Assembly (NCBI GenBank): GCA_001595885.1
Contig: LSSH01000095.1
Coordinates: 1-11,338, forward strand
From: Candidatus Proteinoplasmatales archaeon SG8-5
GTDB lineage: Archaea > Thermoplasmatota > Thermoplasmata > SG8-5
Direction: 5' to 3'
DNA: 11,338 bases
Positions 1-8,421 of the stretch are shown in pieces. The notes under the pieces are model-generated. The model did no database searches. It was not told the DNA's origin and saw nothing but the letters and a program-made list of their open reading frames with translations. The translations under genes were made by a program, and so were the position numbers. Within the stretch, counting starts at the first letter, position 1. Each line of letters starts with the position of its first letter.

Positions 1-3000
1 TATTAAACATTCAACTTCCACTATGCGTGAATCCCCGAGCCCGGTGTCATCAAGTACTAGTGATAATGTAATGAAGTCTTCTGAAGTTCCTACAAATGTG
101 GGAGAGATTGAAAGACCAGATGTGATTGCAGGACCTTCATTATCGAATATTGTTGTGTTTACTGATTTCCAAGTACACCAATTTTCCGAAGAGTCCTTAC
201 CCCTGATCCAGAAAGTATACTGGCCCTTTGTCCAATCAGAAATATCAAATAAATGAGTTACATCCTCAACAACCTCGTCGAATGCCCCGTCTTGTGCATT
301 TATAATAATCGGTGTGATATTCACAAGAGAAGGATGTATTACAGAGATTACACATTCAACGTAGTTGATCGCAGAGTTCCCTCTTAGTGAGTCATCAATG
401 CTAGCGTTTAACCAAAGGATGTCAGACGATGTTACAATGATAGCTGGTTCAATGGTTGGCCCGATGATAATCTCAGGCCCCATGATATCAAAAAGGTTCA
501 CCAGTATATTAGTAGTTTCATTCATATCTAATCTTACAGAATAGTTTTCATAACTAAACTTTGAAATGTTAAGATGATATGGTGAATAGTAGGTGGTGTA
601 ATTATGCCCAATCGTTGATCCCATAATTAATAAATTTCTAACCATTCCGTTGTAATCAGTGGTGACGTTGTATACAACATTGTGGGTAGAATTAGCTACA
701 ATTACAGTCGCATTATCGATGCCCAGACCATTAGCCAACACCGATACGTGCAAATACCAAAATAATGTAAGTGTAGAGTCAGGTGATATATCCATATTTG
801 ATTGATCGTATGTGCAGTTAATAAGTATGGGATGACAATTATCCATTAAGCTCAAAGAGTTGCCAGTTGCTTCACCTATTGTTGAATTGAATATTGTTGG
901 TGAACTAGACCTTAACCAGAGAGGCCATGAACCATTCTGGATGGTGCAATTCTCAATGGTTGTATTGGTAACTCCATTTAACAGGAGATTATACACTCCC
1001 TGGGTGCATGTTACGTTTTTAATCGTTAGATTGCTGGAATCCACAGCATTACAATTTTGTGTGTTTTCCGAGAATATTGAATCCAATAGGTTGATTTCAT
1101 CACTTTCGTATATGAAAGACCCTCTGATGCCATTGGTAACACTAGAATTTCTTATTGTCAAGTTCTGACAATCTATGATGGCCAACTGACCGATGTTCAT
1201 CATTTTTGGTATTTCTAATATCAGATTCTCAAGTGATAATTGGGATTCATCATGGTAGTATCGGATTGATACATCATTGACCGTATTGTTTATTGGTAAC
1301 TCGTTGTCCAGAGTGGTCAATCCAGTGTCAAAGTATATACCGGTCTGAGAGGGTGAGGTAACTATTGTGTTATTCATTAATTGGTTGAATATACTTGAAC
1401 TTAATAAAGCGATTCCGTTGTTATTGTTATTTATATTGTTGTTCAGTATGATATTTGTCGATGAATGTTCTTGCAAACGAATTCCATAAGTATTGCTATT
1501 AACAAAATTATTTCTAACTGATGAATTATCTACTCCAATCATAGTAATGCCAGAATATCCGTTCGTCCCAGTGTTATTTTGGATGTCGACATAGGTACTG
1601 TTAGCTATGATGATCTGACCAAGATTCGCCATCCGAGGTTCATTCACCACAAGGTCAGCTACTACTTGATGTGATGCGGGAAGGCCAAAGAGGTTATGGA
1701 AATATCTAAGATATTCACCGTTTACGGTATTGTTGCTCGGAAGTGAGTTATTAAGTGAATATAATCCAATATAATATCCATATTTCATTATGTCCTTTAC
1801 AATTATATTATTATACAAAATATTATGATTCGATCCTTGATCTAGCCCTATTCCATATTGATTGAATTCGATAACATTGGAATATACAGACACACAATCT
1901 GAGTTATAGGCACGGAATCCGCTAGCAGTACAATTTGAAATTACGTTGTGTGACACAAATGTGTCGCGATTTGATGATTGGATTCGTATACCATCACCAG
2001 GTGACCTTGTATTACCGAAAGATCCAGATCTAAGTGTTATGTTATTATTCATTACCTTACTACCATTAGAAGAATATAGCCAGATTCCCGGTCCGCTGCC
2101 TTCAGATATTGTGTTGTTATTTATGACTGCATTTACATTCTTAGTTGGGTAAGCCCATGGGTTCTGAAGATTGTTTGCATCGGCATCATCAATCCACCCA
2201 ACCTTAATGCCTCCACCGTCAACATTTATTATTGTATTGTTTTCTATGGTTGCATTTATGTTATCTATGGCTTTAATACCGATCGCGCCGGTGTCTTTCA
2301 CCCCCTCGAATAAATTGTCCCTGACGATTGCAGTTGTATTTACAGGTGTAGTGCCATTTAATCCGGCTTTAAACCATCCTATTGTCACTGCCCCACATGT
2401 CATAATGTTGTCAGGGTGATACACATGATTATTGGTGAAATTAATATTGATTTCATCAATGGCACATGCCCTAACAGCTCCAGCTGCAATATTTGTTATA
2501 TTGTTGTAGCAAACATTCAAATCAAGTTCTTTTACGGCGGGGCCCGAGTTTATTTCCCTTGATAATTTTCCAATATGGACCCCGTTTTGAACCAGGGGAG
2601 TGATTATTTTGTTATTCGTAATGTTTGATATTAGAAATTCGGATGAGTACATTAGGATAGAACCATCATTGGTAAATTGTTCTGACCAGATTTCATTATC
2701 TGTGATATTTGCATAGATGCCTTTTGCAGGAATCTCATCAAATTTGAAACCGACTCTTATTGGTGACAATCCTCTGTTATTAGAGAAATTGTTATTATTC
2801 ACATCAACACGGATGACTGAGAAAGACGGAATCCCCCATATGCCTATGCCCCCTTCTTCAGTATTGTTCTGGATTGTATTGAATCCCGCGGTAAAATTGA
2901 TGTTCGTTCCACCAATCACTAATATCCCGCCAGCATTGTTCTCAGATATTGTGTTATTCTGCAGGGTGATGTTTACCTGACCACCATTGTAGAGAATACC

Positions 3001-3699
3001 AGAACCTGAGTTATTTAATAAAAGTGAATGTGATATGGTGATATTAAAAATGTGCGAGGGGTTTGAAGTGTTGGTGATATAAATTCCATTATATTGGTTA
3101 TTGTAAATTGTGCAATTTTCAATGATACAATTCACCGAGTCAAACACAAAACCGTTCGCGCAATCTAATATTTCAGTTTGCATTATTGTGACATTGTTAG
3201 ACATTATCTTCAAACCGGACTTATCAGCATCAGCCTGCTCCTGTAACAATCCACATCCGATAATTTCGCTATTCCTCACCTCGAATACGGCAGTTTCGTT
3301 GATCTGGAAAACATATCCGTAGATGTCATTGTTGGTGATCTTCGAAGAATCAGAGGTGGTTGTATTATCGTCATCCGTATCATTGACGAAAAAGCTCCCA
3401 CCGTCTTGGACCATGATGTGGTAATCACCGCAATCAACTGTTACGTTCATTTTTAAGGTCACATTAACGAATTCCAGCATACCCGTCCCGGTTATCGTGA
3501 GATTTCCTGTTAGGATGATGATTTCGTGGGAATAATTCTCATAACCGCTGACCACCCAATCTCCGTCGATGTACTGTACTCCGTCAATGATGTCACTAGG
3601 AGGGGGAGGGGAACCACCTTTTGTAGTCGGAACTAGAATTAGAATTGAGGCTGATAATAGGATTATGGCCATCGTTAACTTTAGGACTTCGAATCTCAT
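1..3699 (-). CDS. Giant secreted right-handed beta-helix (NosD-like/PbH1) surface protein, C-terminus beyond the window
   Basis: Translating the minus strand from ATG 3699 gives 1233 codons without a stop to base 1, so the gene is complete at the N-terminus and truncated by the window. An in-frame TAG three codons upstream (3709-3711) makes ATG 3699 the only good start. Residues 1 to about 29 form a signal peptide, followed by a GGSPPPP linker. From about 35 to 970 the protein is a string of short repeats of the NNTI / NGIYI / NNNI kind, the Asn ladder typical of parallel beta-helix (PbH1, NosD, Beta_helix) folds. From about 976 there are Ig-like or carboxypeptidase-regulatory-like beta domains. 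About 50 N-X-S/T sequons suggest heavy N-glycosylation. The likely role is extracellular: surface structure, adhesion or polysaccharide binding or cleavage. No catalytic residues can be assigned. The gene is AT-rich and uses ATA, TTA, AAT and TCA codons, unlike its right-hand neighbours. Its end, and any membrane or sorting anchor, lie outside. Confidence 0.9.
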   Translation of the reverse strand, partial: MRFEVLKLTMAIILLSASILILVPTTKGGSPPPPSDIIDGVQYIDGDWVVSGYENYSHEIIILTGNLTITGTGMLEFVNVTLKMNVTVDCGDYHIMVQDGGSFFVNDTDDDNTTTSDSSKITNNDIYGYVFQINETAVFEVRNSEIIGCGLLQEQADADKSGLKIMSNNVTIMQTEILDCANGFVFDSVNCIIENCTIYNNQYNGIYITNTSNPSHIFNITISHSLLLNNSGSGILYNGGQVNITLQNNTISENNAGGILVIGGTNINFTAGFNTIQNNTEEGGIGIWGIPSFSVIRVDVNNNNFSNNRGLSPIRVGFKFDEIPAKGIYANITDNEIWSEQFTNDGSILMYSSEFLISNITNNKIITPLVQNGVHIGKLSREINSGPAVKELDLNVCYNNITNIAAGAVRACAIDEININFTNNHVYHPDNIMTCGAVTIGWFKAGLNGTTPVNTTAIVRDNLFEGVKDTGAIGIKAIDNINATIENNTIINVDGGGIKVGWIDDADANNLQNPWAYPTKNVNAVINNNTISEGSGPGIWLYSSNGSKVMNNNITLRSGSFGNTRSPGDGIRIQSSNRDTFVSHNVISNCTASGFRAYNSDCVSVYSNVIEFNQYGIGLDQGSNHNILYNNIIVKDIMKYGYYIGLYSLNNSLPSNNTVNGEYLRYFHNLFGLPASHQVVADLVVNEPRMANLGQIIIANSTYVDIQNNTGTNGYSGITMIGVDNSSVRNNFVNSNTYGIRLQEHSSTNIILNNNINNNNNGIALLSSSIFNQLMNNTIVTSPSQTGIYFDTGLTTLDNELPINNTVNDVSIRYYHDESQLSLENLILEIPKMMNIGQLAIIDCQNLTIRNSSVTNGIRGSFIYESDEINLLDSIFSENTQNCNAVDSSNLTIKNVTCTQGVYNLLLNGVTNTTIENCTIQNGSWPLWLRSSSPTIFNSTIGEATGNSLSLMDNCHPILINCTYDQSNMDISPDSTLTLFWYLHVSVLANGLGIDNATVIVANSTHNVVYNVTTDYNGMVRNLLIMGSTIGHNYTTYYSPYHLNISKFSYENYSVRLDMNETTNILVNLFDIMGPEIIIGPTIEPAIIVTSSDILWLNASIDDSLRGNSAINYVECVISVIHPSLVNITPIIINAQDGAFDEVVEDVTHLFDISDWTKGQYTFWIRGKDSSENWCTWKSVNTTIFDNEGPAITSGLSISPTFVGTSEDFITLSLVLDDTGLGDSRIVEVECLI

Positions 3700-3734
3700 T
3701 ACAAATCCCTAAGTCGAGTAGGTGGATAGGATAA

Positions 3735-3750
3735 CGCTTTTATTTAACCT
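3735..3750 (-). promoter_or_regulatory. Probable TATA promoter of the beta-helix gene
   Basis: On the minus strand the sequence AGGTTAAATAAAAG is a TATA-like element preceded by purines. Its centre, near 3742, would place transcription start near 3717, about 18 nt before the ATG at 3699. The leader holds only a weak Shine-Dalgarno-like AGGGAT. The start site is inferred from the usual archaeal spacing of about 25 bp. Confidence 0.4.
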
Positions 3751-3775
3751 TTTAGCCAATAACCGTATATGGAGA

Positions 3776-3790
3776 TAAAGATTTATACCG
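3776..3790 (+). promoter_or_regulatory. Probable BRE/TATA promoter of the permease gene
   Basis: The string TAAAGATTTATACC has the A-rich BRE followed by TTTATA typical of archaeal promoters. A start about 25 bp downstream, near 3810, leaves a leader of about 23 nt that includes the strong ribosome binding site. The 133 bp between the divergent genes (3700-3832) hold no other gene that I can support. Confidence 0.45.
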
Positions 3791-3818
3791 CCGGTCATTC
3801 CAATTCAACAGAATCCAT

Positions 3819-3826
3819 AAGGAGGA
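3819..3826 (+). promoter_or_regulatory. Strong Shine-Dalgarno site that sets the GTG start of the permease
   Basis: AAGGAGGA is a near-perfect match to the archaeal anti-Shine-Dalgarno sequence. It lies 6 nt before GTG 3833. It favours this GTG start over a longer reading in another frame that begins at ATG 3769. Confidence 0.75.
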
Positions 3827-3832
3827 CCCAGA

Positions 3833-4972
3833 GTGGAATTCAGCATTCACCAGTTCACCAGTTGTCTCATCATAGTTTTTGTAGTTATGGCCTTTGTATT
3901 GGATTTCCTGCGAAAACGTTCGAGCAGAGTGAACGATTGGATGCTCCTGATATCCCCTTCAAAGAACGTGCCTGATAAGGCAAAATGGGTGTTTATGGCA
4001 GGATTTGCCATTGGTTGCATTTTTCTTTACCTGTATTGCACCATCTGTCGTGTCACGGGGGTTGCTGAGCTACAGGATGACCGCATTTTCCTCGACTTCA
4101 TGTTCAGGGACCTGCTAGGCATACTGCCCTGGTTCGTTTGGGGCTGCATACTGGCCGGGTTCGTGATGAAATATCTGACCCTGGGCAAACTGAGGCTGCC
4201 GAAGACCATGATCGGTTCCGGTCTGTTCGCCTCGGTGATCCCAATATGCTCTTGCGCGGCCGTACCGATGGCGCACGGAATGATGCTTGGCAGGCAGATG
4301 AGGGTGCGCTCGATAATCACCTTCCTCATTGTCGTGCCTGTCTTGAGCCCCGTGGTCTTCATTCTGGCAATAGGCAAGATTGGTGTCTGGTATCTCATTG
4401 TCGAAATCATTGCCATCTTTGTCCTGGCCATGCTCACTGGCATATTCATTGAAAGGTTGGCGGGGGTGAAACAGGAGGACGACCCCGGCAAGGGATGCTA
4501 TTCATGCGTGGGGTGCAAGACCGCGCACATGCACGAGGGAAGAACGTCAGCGATGCTGGCATCCTGGGACCAATTAACATATCTTATGAAATATATATTA
4601 ATGGGAATTATTATTGGTTCTGCGATCTCCACGATGGTCGAACCCAGCGATCTGACCCGTATATTCGGCGGGGAGAACATCGGCCTGTTCCAGAGCATAC
4701 CGGGGCTCGTCTTGATAGTGCTCATCGCAATTCCTTTGTTCATCTGCTCGGGTGAGGACGTCCTCATCGTTGCTCCTCTCCTTCTCCTTGGTTTACCGTT
4801 GGGTCATGCGATCGCCTTTGCCATTGCAGGAAATGCCATCTGCATCACTGCTGTACCGGTTCTCAACGCCACGTTCGGAAAGAAGGTAACCGCCTTGATA
4901 TTCTTAGCATTCTTCGTGGGGTCTATAGCTCTAGGTCTGGTCATTAATAGTATAGCCTTCGCCTTAGGTTAG
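3833..4972 (+). CDS. ArsP_1/DUF318-family permease, predicted metal(loid) exporter
   Basis: This 379-residue membrane protein starts at GTG with an excellent Shine-Dalgarno site. I see about ten hydrophobic segments (roughly 9-25, 51-72, 91-115, 128-151, 160-182, 184-205, 250-268, 289-305, 310-345 and 352-377). The two-fold pattern of the ArsP_1 (PF03773) permease family is visible: an intramembrane PICSCAAVP motif with C139 and C141, and a second-half FICSGED motif with C305 and E308/D309. The cytoplasmic loop between the halves carries C222, C225, C228, H232 and H234, a plausible metal site. Family members export organoarsenicals or have been linked to Cu/Zn efflux, so the substrate is not decided by sequence alone. 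The first Cys motif reads CSCAA where CSCG is common. It is transcribed alone, divergently from the beta-helix gene, and converges on the fibronectin III gene with 27 bp between stops. No metal-sensing regulator is seen nearby. Confidence 0.85.
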   Translation: MEFSIHQFTSCLIIVFVVMAFVLDFLRKRSSRVNDWMLLISPSKNVPDKAKWVFMAGFAIGCIFLYLYCTICRVTGVAELQDDRIFLDFMFRDLLGILPWFVWGCILAGFVMKYLTLGKLRLPKTMIGSGLFASVIPICSCAAVPMAHGMMLGRQMRVRSIITFLIVVPVLSPVVFILAIGKIGVWYLIVEIIAIFVLAMLTGIFIERLAGVKQEDDPGKGCYSCVGCKTAHMHEGRTSAMLASWDQLTYLMKYILMGIIIGSAISTMVEPSDLTRIFGGENIGLFQSIPGLVLIVLIAIPLFICSGEDVLIVAPLLLLGLPLGHAIAFAIAGNAICITAVPVLNATFGKKVTALIFLAFFVGSIALGLVINSIAFALG

Positions 4973-4999
4973 GTTCACCTCTCTCAAGTTCATCGAGCA

Positions 5000-6985
5000 T
5001 CACTTGGATGAGCCAGACCTTCTCAGATAAAACAGAGCGACCGCACCCATCACGGCAAGTATCACCACCGTCACGAAGGCCGAGGTCAGTGACCAATCAC
5101 TACCTGGATCTGTTGTGTTCCCGTCCCCACTGTTACCACCTCCGGCGCCGATAGGCATTGCGTGAAAGGGTTCAGACATCGGGCCCTCGCCCTCCCCATT
5201 GAACGCAGCGATTCGGTAATGATACTCCCTACCATTATCCAACCCCGTATCCATATAATTGAGTACGACTCCTATCGAGGCTACCTCACTAAGGTTCTCC
5301 GAGCTGGCGCCCCTATAGATTATATAACCGGTGATGGAGGTTCCTCCGTCGGAGAGAGGCACTTCCCATTGAAGTAATAACTTGCCATCGAACGGTGTTG
5401 CCCGAGGTGATAGTGGTGCACTTGGAGGTGAGTACTTGAAGGGTGTGGCATTGACTACAGCACTTAATGGTCCAATGCCGATGGCATTCTCCGCACTAAC
5501 CTTGTAATAGACTGTTACACCATTGGTTAAACCGGTATCCGTGTACGTTTGCGTATCGTCTATCGTCGAGAGGAGAATAAGTGCATTTATGTTCAAACCT
5601 TTGTAAATGTGGTAGTTGGTAATCCGGGAATTTCCGTTTGTTAAGGGCGTTGACCAAATGAGAGTGACCTGACCGTCACCAGCGGAGGCTGTAAGTTCCC
5701 GTGGCTCAGAAGGTGCAGATGTCGAGGAACCTGGTGTGGCTGATATCTCATTTGTCATTGTTCCCTCACCGACCGAGTTTACTGCTGATAGGGCATAATA
5801 ATAGGTCTGGTCGTTGATCAGCCCGGTATCATTGTAAGTGCGGACGTCACCTACGGTGTCCAGTAAAGACAGAGATGATGATTCCTCCCTGCGGTAGACC
5901 AGGTAATTTGTGATACCCGAACCCCCATCCGTTGCTGGCGCCGCCCATGAAAGGTTCACATAACTATTACCTGCCAAGGCCTGGAGGTTCCCCGGGGAAT
6001 CCGGTGTGGTCATGGGTACCGCACTAGCTTCCTGTGACAACTCGCTCTCTCCGATCTCATTTGCTGCTGAAACGGCATAGTAATATCGCTGACCGTTCAT
6101 TACGCTATTGTCTGCATACGAGAGCTCATAACCAACGGTTGTCAGATGCTGCAGGTTTCCGGAGGTTGTGCCCCTGAAGATCTTATAACTTGTAATCTGA
6201 AGTCCTCCATTTGTAGGCGCTGACCAAGTGAGGTTTACCTGTCCTTCACCACCCTCGCAAACAAGGTTACTCGGAGCATCAGGGGCTGTTGGTGCCGTTG
6301 TGTCTATGTTTATCGAGTTTATGTTGATGACCTCTGGTGTGCAATATGTGGGATATTCCTTGTATCTCATGAATCCCAATTCAATGTAACCTATGGGCTT
6401 GGGACTGGGCGTGAAGGATTGGATGAGGTTGCCCTCAATATAGATTATAGTTTCCGAAGCTGTGCGAGCCAGGCCTAAGGATTTGTCCACGAAAATCGAA
6501 TATGTGAAATCTTCGGCTGTTGAATACAGCACATCAGCATCGCTTGCTCCGTTAAGATAAATCGACACCTTGTTATCAGACATCGATGAGTCGGTCCAGC
6601 CAAATGCATACACCTGACCGCCGGTCGTATCGAAGAGTCTGACCTCGGCCCTGGCAAGGTTGAACTCTGTCGTTTCGGCAATGCATTTGAACACGGCAGT
6701 GATGTTGAAGATGCCAGCAGTAGAGATCGCGGTTCTAATATGTGGACCGTACCAAGTTATATTTGAATCACCCGTGAAACTGGCAGGTGTTAAGTACGTT
6801 GTACCGTCCACGATTGCCGTTCCGCTAAGGCCTCCGCGGGTCCAACGCGGGTCAAGGTCGTTGCCCGTGAAATCATCGGTCCAGGTCTCTGCACTGGCCT
6901 TCGGACCCAGTATGGATATTGCCGGTAATAGCAACCCCAGAACAAGAATTCCGACGATGAACAGTCTGTTGAACGCAGTAGTCAT
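5000..6985 (-). CDS. Secreted membrane-anchored protein with a lectin-like domain and four fibronectin type III domains
   Basis: I prefer ATG 6985 (661 residues) to an in-frame TTG at 6994: the signal peptide is complete without the extra three residues, and purine-rich AAGGT and GAGGA lie just upstream. Residues 1-32 are a signal peptide ending ASA|ETW. Residues 33 to about 228 begin DDFTGNDLDPRWT and resemble a concanavalin A/LamG-like domain. Four fibronectin III domains follow at about 233-324, 327-418, 424-515 and 520-611, each with the conserved LxW and the YYY/VSAxNxxGEG strand. A Gly/Asn/Asp-rich linker (612-632) leads to one membrane helix (634-655) and a short RRSGSSK tail. The protein is therefore anchored with its domains outside, probably for binding polysaccharide or neighbouring surface proteins. 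No catalytic domain is evident. Eight N-glycosylation sequons are present. It lies 50-60 bp downstream of the RecJ-like gene on the same strand, probably with its own promoter. Confidence 0.92.
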   Translation of the reverse strand: MTTAFNRLFIVGILVLGLLLPAISILGPKASAETWTDDFTGNDLDPRWTRGGLSGTAIVDGTTYLTPASFTGDSNITWYGPHIRTAISTAGIFNITAVFKCIAETTEFNLARAEVRLFDTTGGQVYAFGWTDSSMSDNKVSIYLNGASDADVLYSTAEDFTYSIFVDKSLGLARTASETIIYIEGNLIQSFTPSPKPIGYIELGFMRYKEYPTYCTPEVININSINIDTTAPTAPDAPSNLVCEGGEGQVNLTWSAPTNGGLQITSYKIFRGTTSGNLQHLTTVGYELSYADNSVMNGQRYYYAVSAANEIGESELSQEASAVPMTTPDSPGNLQALAGNSYVNLSWAAPATDGGSGITNYLVYRREESSSLSLLDTVGDVRTYNDTGLINDQTYYYALSAVNSVGEGTMTNEISATPGSSTSAPSEPRELTASAGDGQVTLIWSTPLTNGNSRITNYHIYKGLNINALILLSTIDDTQTYTDTGLTNGVTVYYKVSAENAIGIGPLSAVVNATPFKYSPPSAPLSPRATPFDGKLLLQWEVPLSDGGTSITGYIIYRGASSENLSEVASIGVVLNYMDTGLDNGREYHYRIAAFNGEGEGPMSEPFHAMPIGAGGGNSGDGNTTDPGSDWSLTSAFVTVVILAVMGAVALFYLRRSGSSK

Positions 6986-7022
6986 CTTCCTCAAACCTTC
7001 GATATTGGGTAATGAATCCGTG

Positions 7023-7042
7023 CGGGTAAAAACCTTTTCCCG
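7023..7042 (-). promoter_or_regulatory. Imperfect hairpin and TATA-like element between the RecJ-like and fibronectin III genes
   Basis: Directly after the TAA stop of the RecJ-like gene, the minus strand reads CGGGAAAAGGTTTTTACCCG, an inverted repeat with one bulged base. It has two possible readings: a terminator with a short T run, or a promoter (GAAAAGG as BRE, TTTTTA as TATA) about 45 bp before ATG 6985. The second would let the fibronectin III gene be expressed apart from the S15 operon. Sequence alone does not decide. Confidence 0.35.
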
Positions 7043-7043
7043 T

Positions 7044-8420
7044 TTATTCTGAATTTCGGGAGGTTAGCTGTTCCTTCAATATCTTGTCAAGCTCGCTTAG
7101 GAACTTCTTCTCCCTTTTGCTGGGTACTGTAGCCCCGGCTGCAATGTCGTGACCTCCGCCCGAACCTCCCACTGCCTCTCCGGCCTTCCTGCAGGCCACA
7201 CCAAGGTTCACTCCTGCTTCAACCAGACTCCGAGGGGCTCTGGCAGAGACATTGAGGTTGCCGCCGTTCTTGTGGATGCCGAAGGTGGCCTTCGAATCGT
7301 CGAAGAAGTAGAGGGTTCCCAGGCCGGCCAGTACTCCCGCGTAGGACGATTCTGCGGCATAGAAGTATTGCAGGTGCCTCTTTGACTCCGGGGGATCGAC
7401 CTCCAGCTTCCTCAGGTTCTCGATGATCCATTCCTGATGCTTGAGCCTGTGGGCCGCGGCCGCTTCCCTGGCCGCCCTATCTCCCAGGGCCATTGCCAGA
7501 CCCGTTGCCTGGTCCCCCTGCCTGGAACATGCGTTGAAGAGGGATGTCAACTCGTCCGCGTACATGTCCCAATCGTACAGCCAGTACCGCTCGGTGACAA
7601 AGTTGAGTATGGCCTCGGGGGTGGCGCCCTGGCGCAGCAGGCGCATCGCACATATGGACGTGAGGAAGCGTTTCTGCTCCTCTTCGAGGCTCTTGAACTC
7701 GCTTTCCTTGTCAAGACCCAGCCATTTCATGAACCTGCTGGCCTTCTGCTTTCGACCGGTGATGTCCACGAAGTAGGGCTCGGGGTGTTCTGTCAACGAT
7801 TCGAATATCGTGTGGCCCTTTAGATCGGGCATCACCTCGATACTGATCAGCTCCCTTTGGGCGGCCGCGGCCACCAGCTCCTCGTTGTACCCCTGGAATC
7901 CGCCGAGGTTCTGGCGGTCCCCGATGGCGCCGGCGATGGCCAATGATGCGAGGCTCCAATTCCTTTCGTCGACCGTCGAGGCAAGTGAAAAGGCAAAGCT
8001 GGCCGCGCTGGCCTCCCTGGCCCCGTCTATGTCGAAGAAGTGAGGGTTGACGTGTATGATGTTCTCGCCCTCGGCTTCCGGCTCGTGATGGTCGACCACT
8101 ATGACCTTGTGAGGAAAATCGTCCAGCTGGCTCACGCGCGTGGCGCCCATGTCCGCGAAGATGATGAGCTGGTCATTGGGAGTTTCCCCGGCCTCCTTGA
8201 CACGCTTGTCGTCCAGCTTCTTTGTCAACGTGACCTTGAAGGGCTTTCCCAGACCCAGCATTACCTTACAAATGATGGCTGCCGCGGTAATGCCGTCGGG
8301 GTCGTAATGGGAGAATATCCTGGTCCTGCCGGAATGGTTCCTTATCTCCTCGGCAGCCTCTTCCAGTCTTCTGGTCAAACTCGCACTGAAATTGATCTGA
8401 GGATTTTCCTCCCCAGCCAT
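7044..8420 (-). CDS. Archaeal RecJ-like single-strand nuclease (DHH/DHHA1 phosphoesterase)
   Basis: This 458-residue cytosolic protein has the full set of DHH-superfamily motifs: SHYDPDG (H38, D40, D42), FADMG (D90), VVDHHEP (D110, H111, H112), GAIGDRQN (D168), and the C-terminal DHHA1 signature GGGHDIAAG (residues 421-429). These residues bind the Mn/Mg ions that cleave phosphodiester bonds. Archaeal RecJ-like proteins act on single-stranded DNA or RNA, and some (GAN) associate with the GINS-CMG replication helicase. Which subtype this is cannot be settled here. The length fits archaeal members, which are shorter than bacterial RecJ and lack its C-terminal OB extension. The ATG lies one base after the S15 stop with no strong ribosome site of its own, so translation is probably coupled to S15. 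A link between rps15 and recJ-like genes is known in other euryarchaea, from memory. All catalytic residues are present. Confidence 0.93.
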   Translation of the reverse strand: MAGEENPQINFSASLTRRLEEAAEEIRNHSGRTRIFSHYDPDGITAAAIICKVMLGLGKPFKVTLTKKLDDKRVKEAGETPNDQLIIFADMGATRVSQLDDFPHKVIVVDHHEPEAEGENIIHVNPHFFDIDGAREASAASFAFSLASTVDERNWSLASLAIAGAIGDRQNLGGFQGYNEELVAAAAQRELISIEVMPDLKGHTIFESLTEHPEPYFVDITGRKQKASRFMKWLGLDKESEFKSLEEEQKRFLTSICAMRLLRQGATPEAILNFVTERYWLYDWDMYADELTSLFNACSRQGDQATGLAMALGDRAAREAAAAHRLKHQEWIIENLRKLEVDPPESKRHLQYFYAAESSYAGVLAGLGTLYFFDDSKATFGIHKNGGNLNVSARAPRSLVEAGVNLGVACRKAGEAVGGSGGGHDIAAGATVPSKREKKFLSELDKILKEQLTSRNSE

Positions 8421-8421
8421 G

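Noticed and set aside
860..2980. Several plus-strand open frames of 68-102 codons opposite the beta-helix gene
   Set aside because: They are antisense to a continuous 1233-codon frame, and their patterns reflect the reverse of the Asn/Ile repeats.
1..3699. CRISPR-like or tandem DNA repeat array in the AT-rich region
   Set aside because: The repetition is at protein level (degenerate beta-helix coils); no identical DNA repeats with regular spacers are seen.
3769..3975. 68-codon plus-strand frame starting before the permease
   Set aside because: It overlaps the permease in another frame, lacks a ribosome site, and has no recognisable features; the strong Shine-Dalgarno site serves GTG 3833.
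4027..4491. 154-codon minus-strand frame inside the permease gene
   Set aside because: It is antisense to a well-supported membrane protein with conserved motifs.
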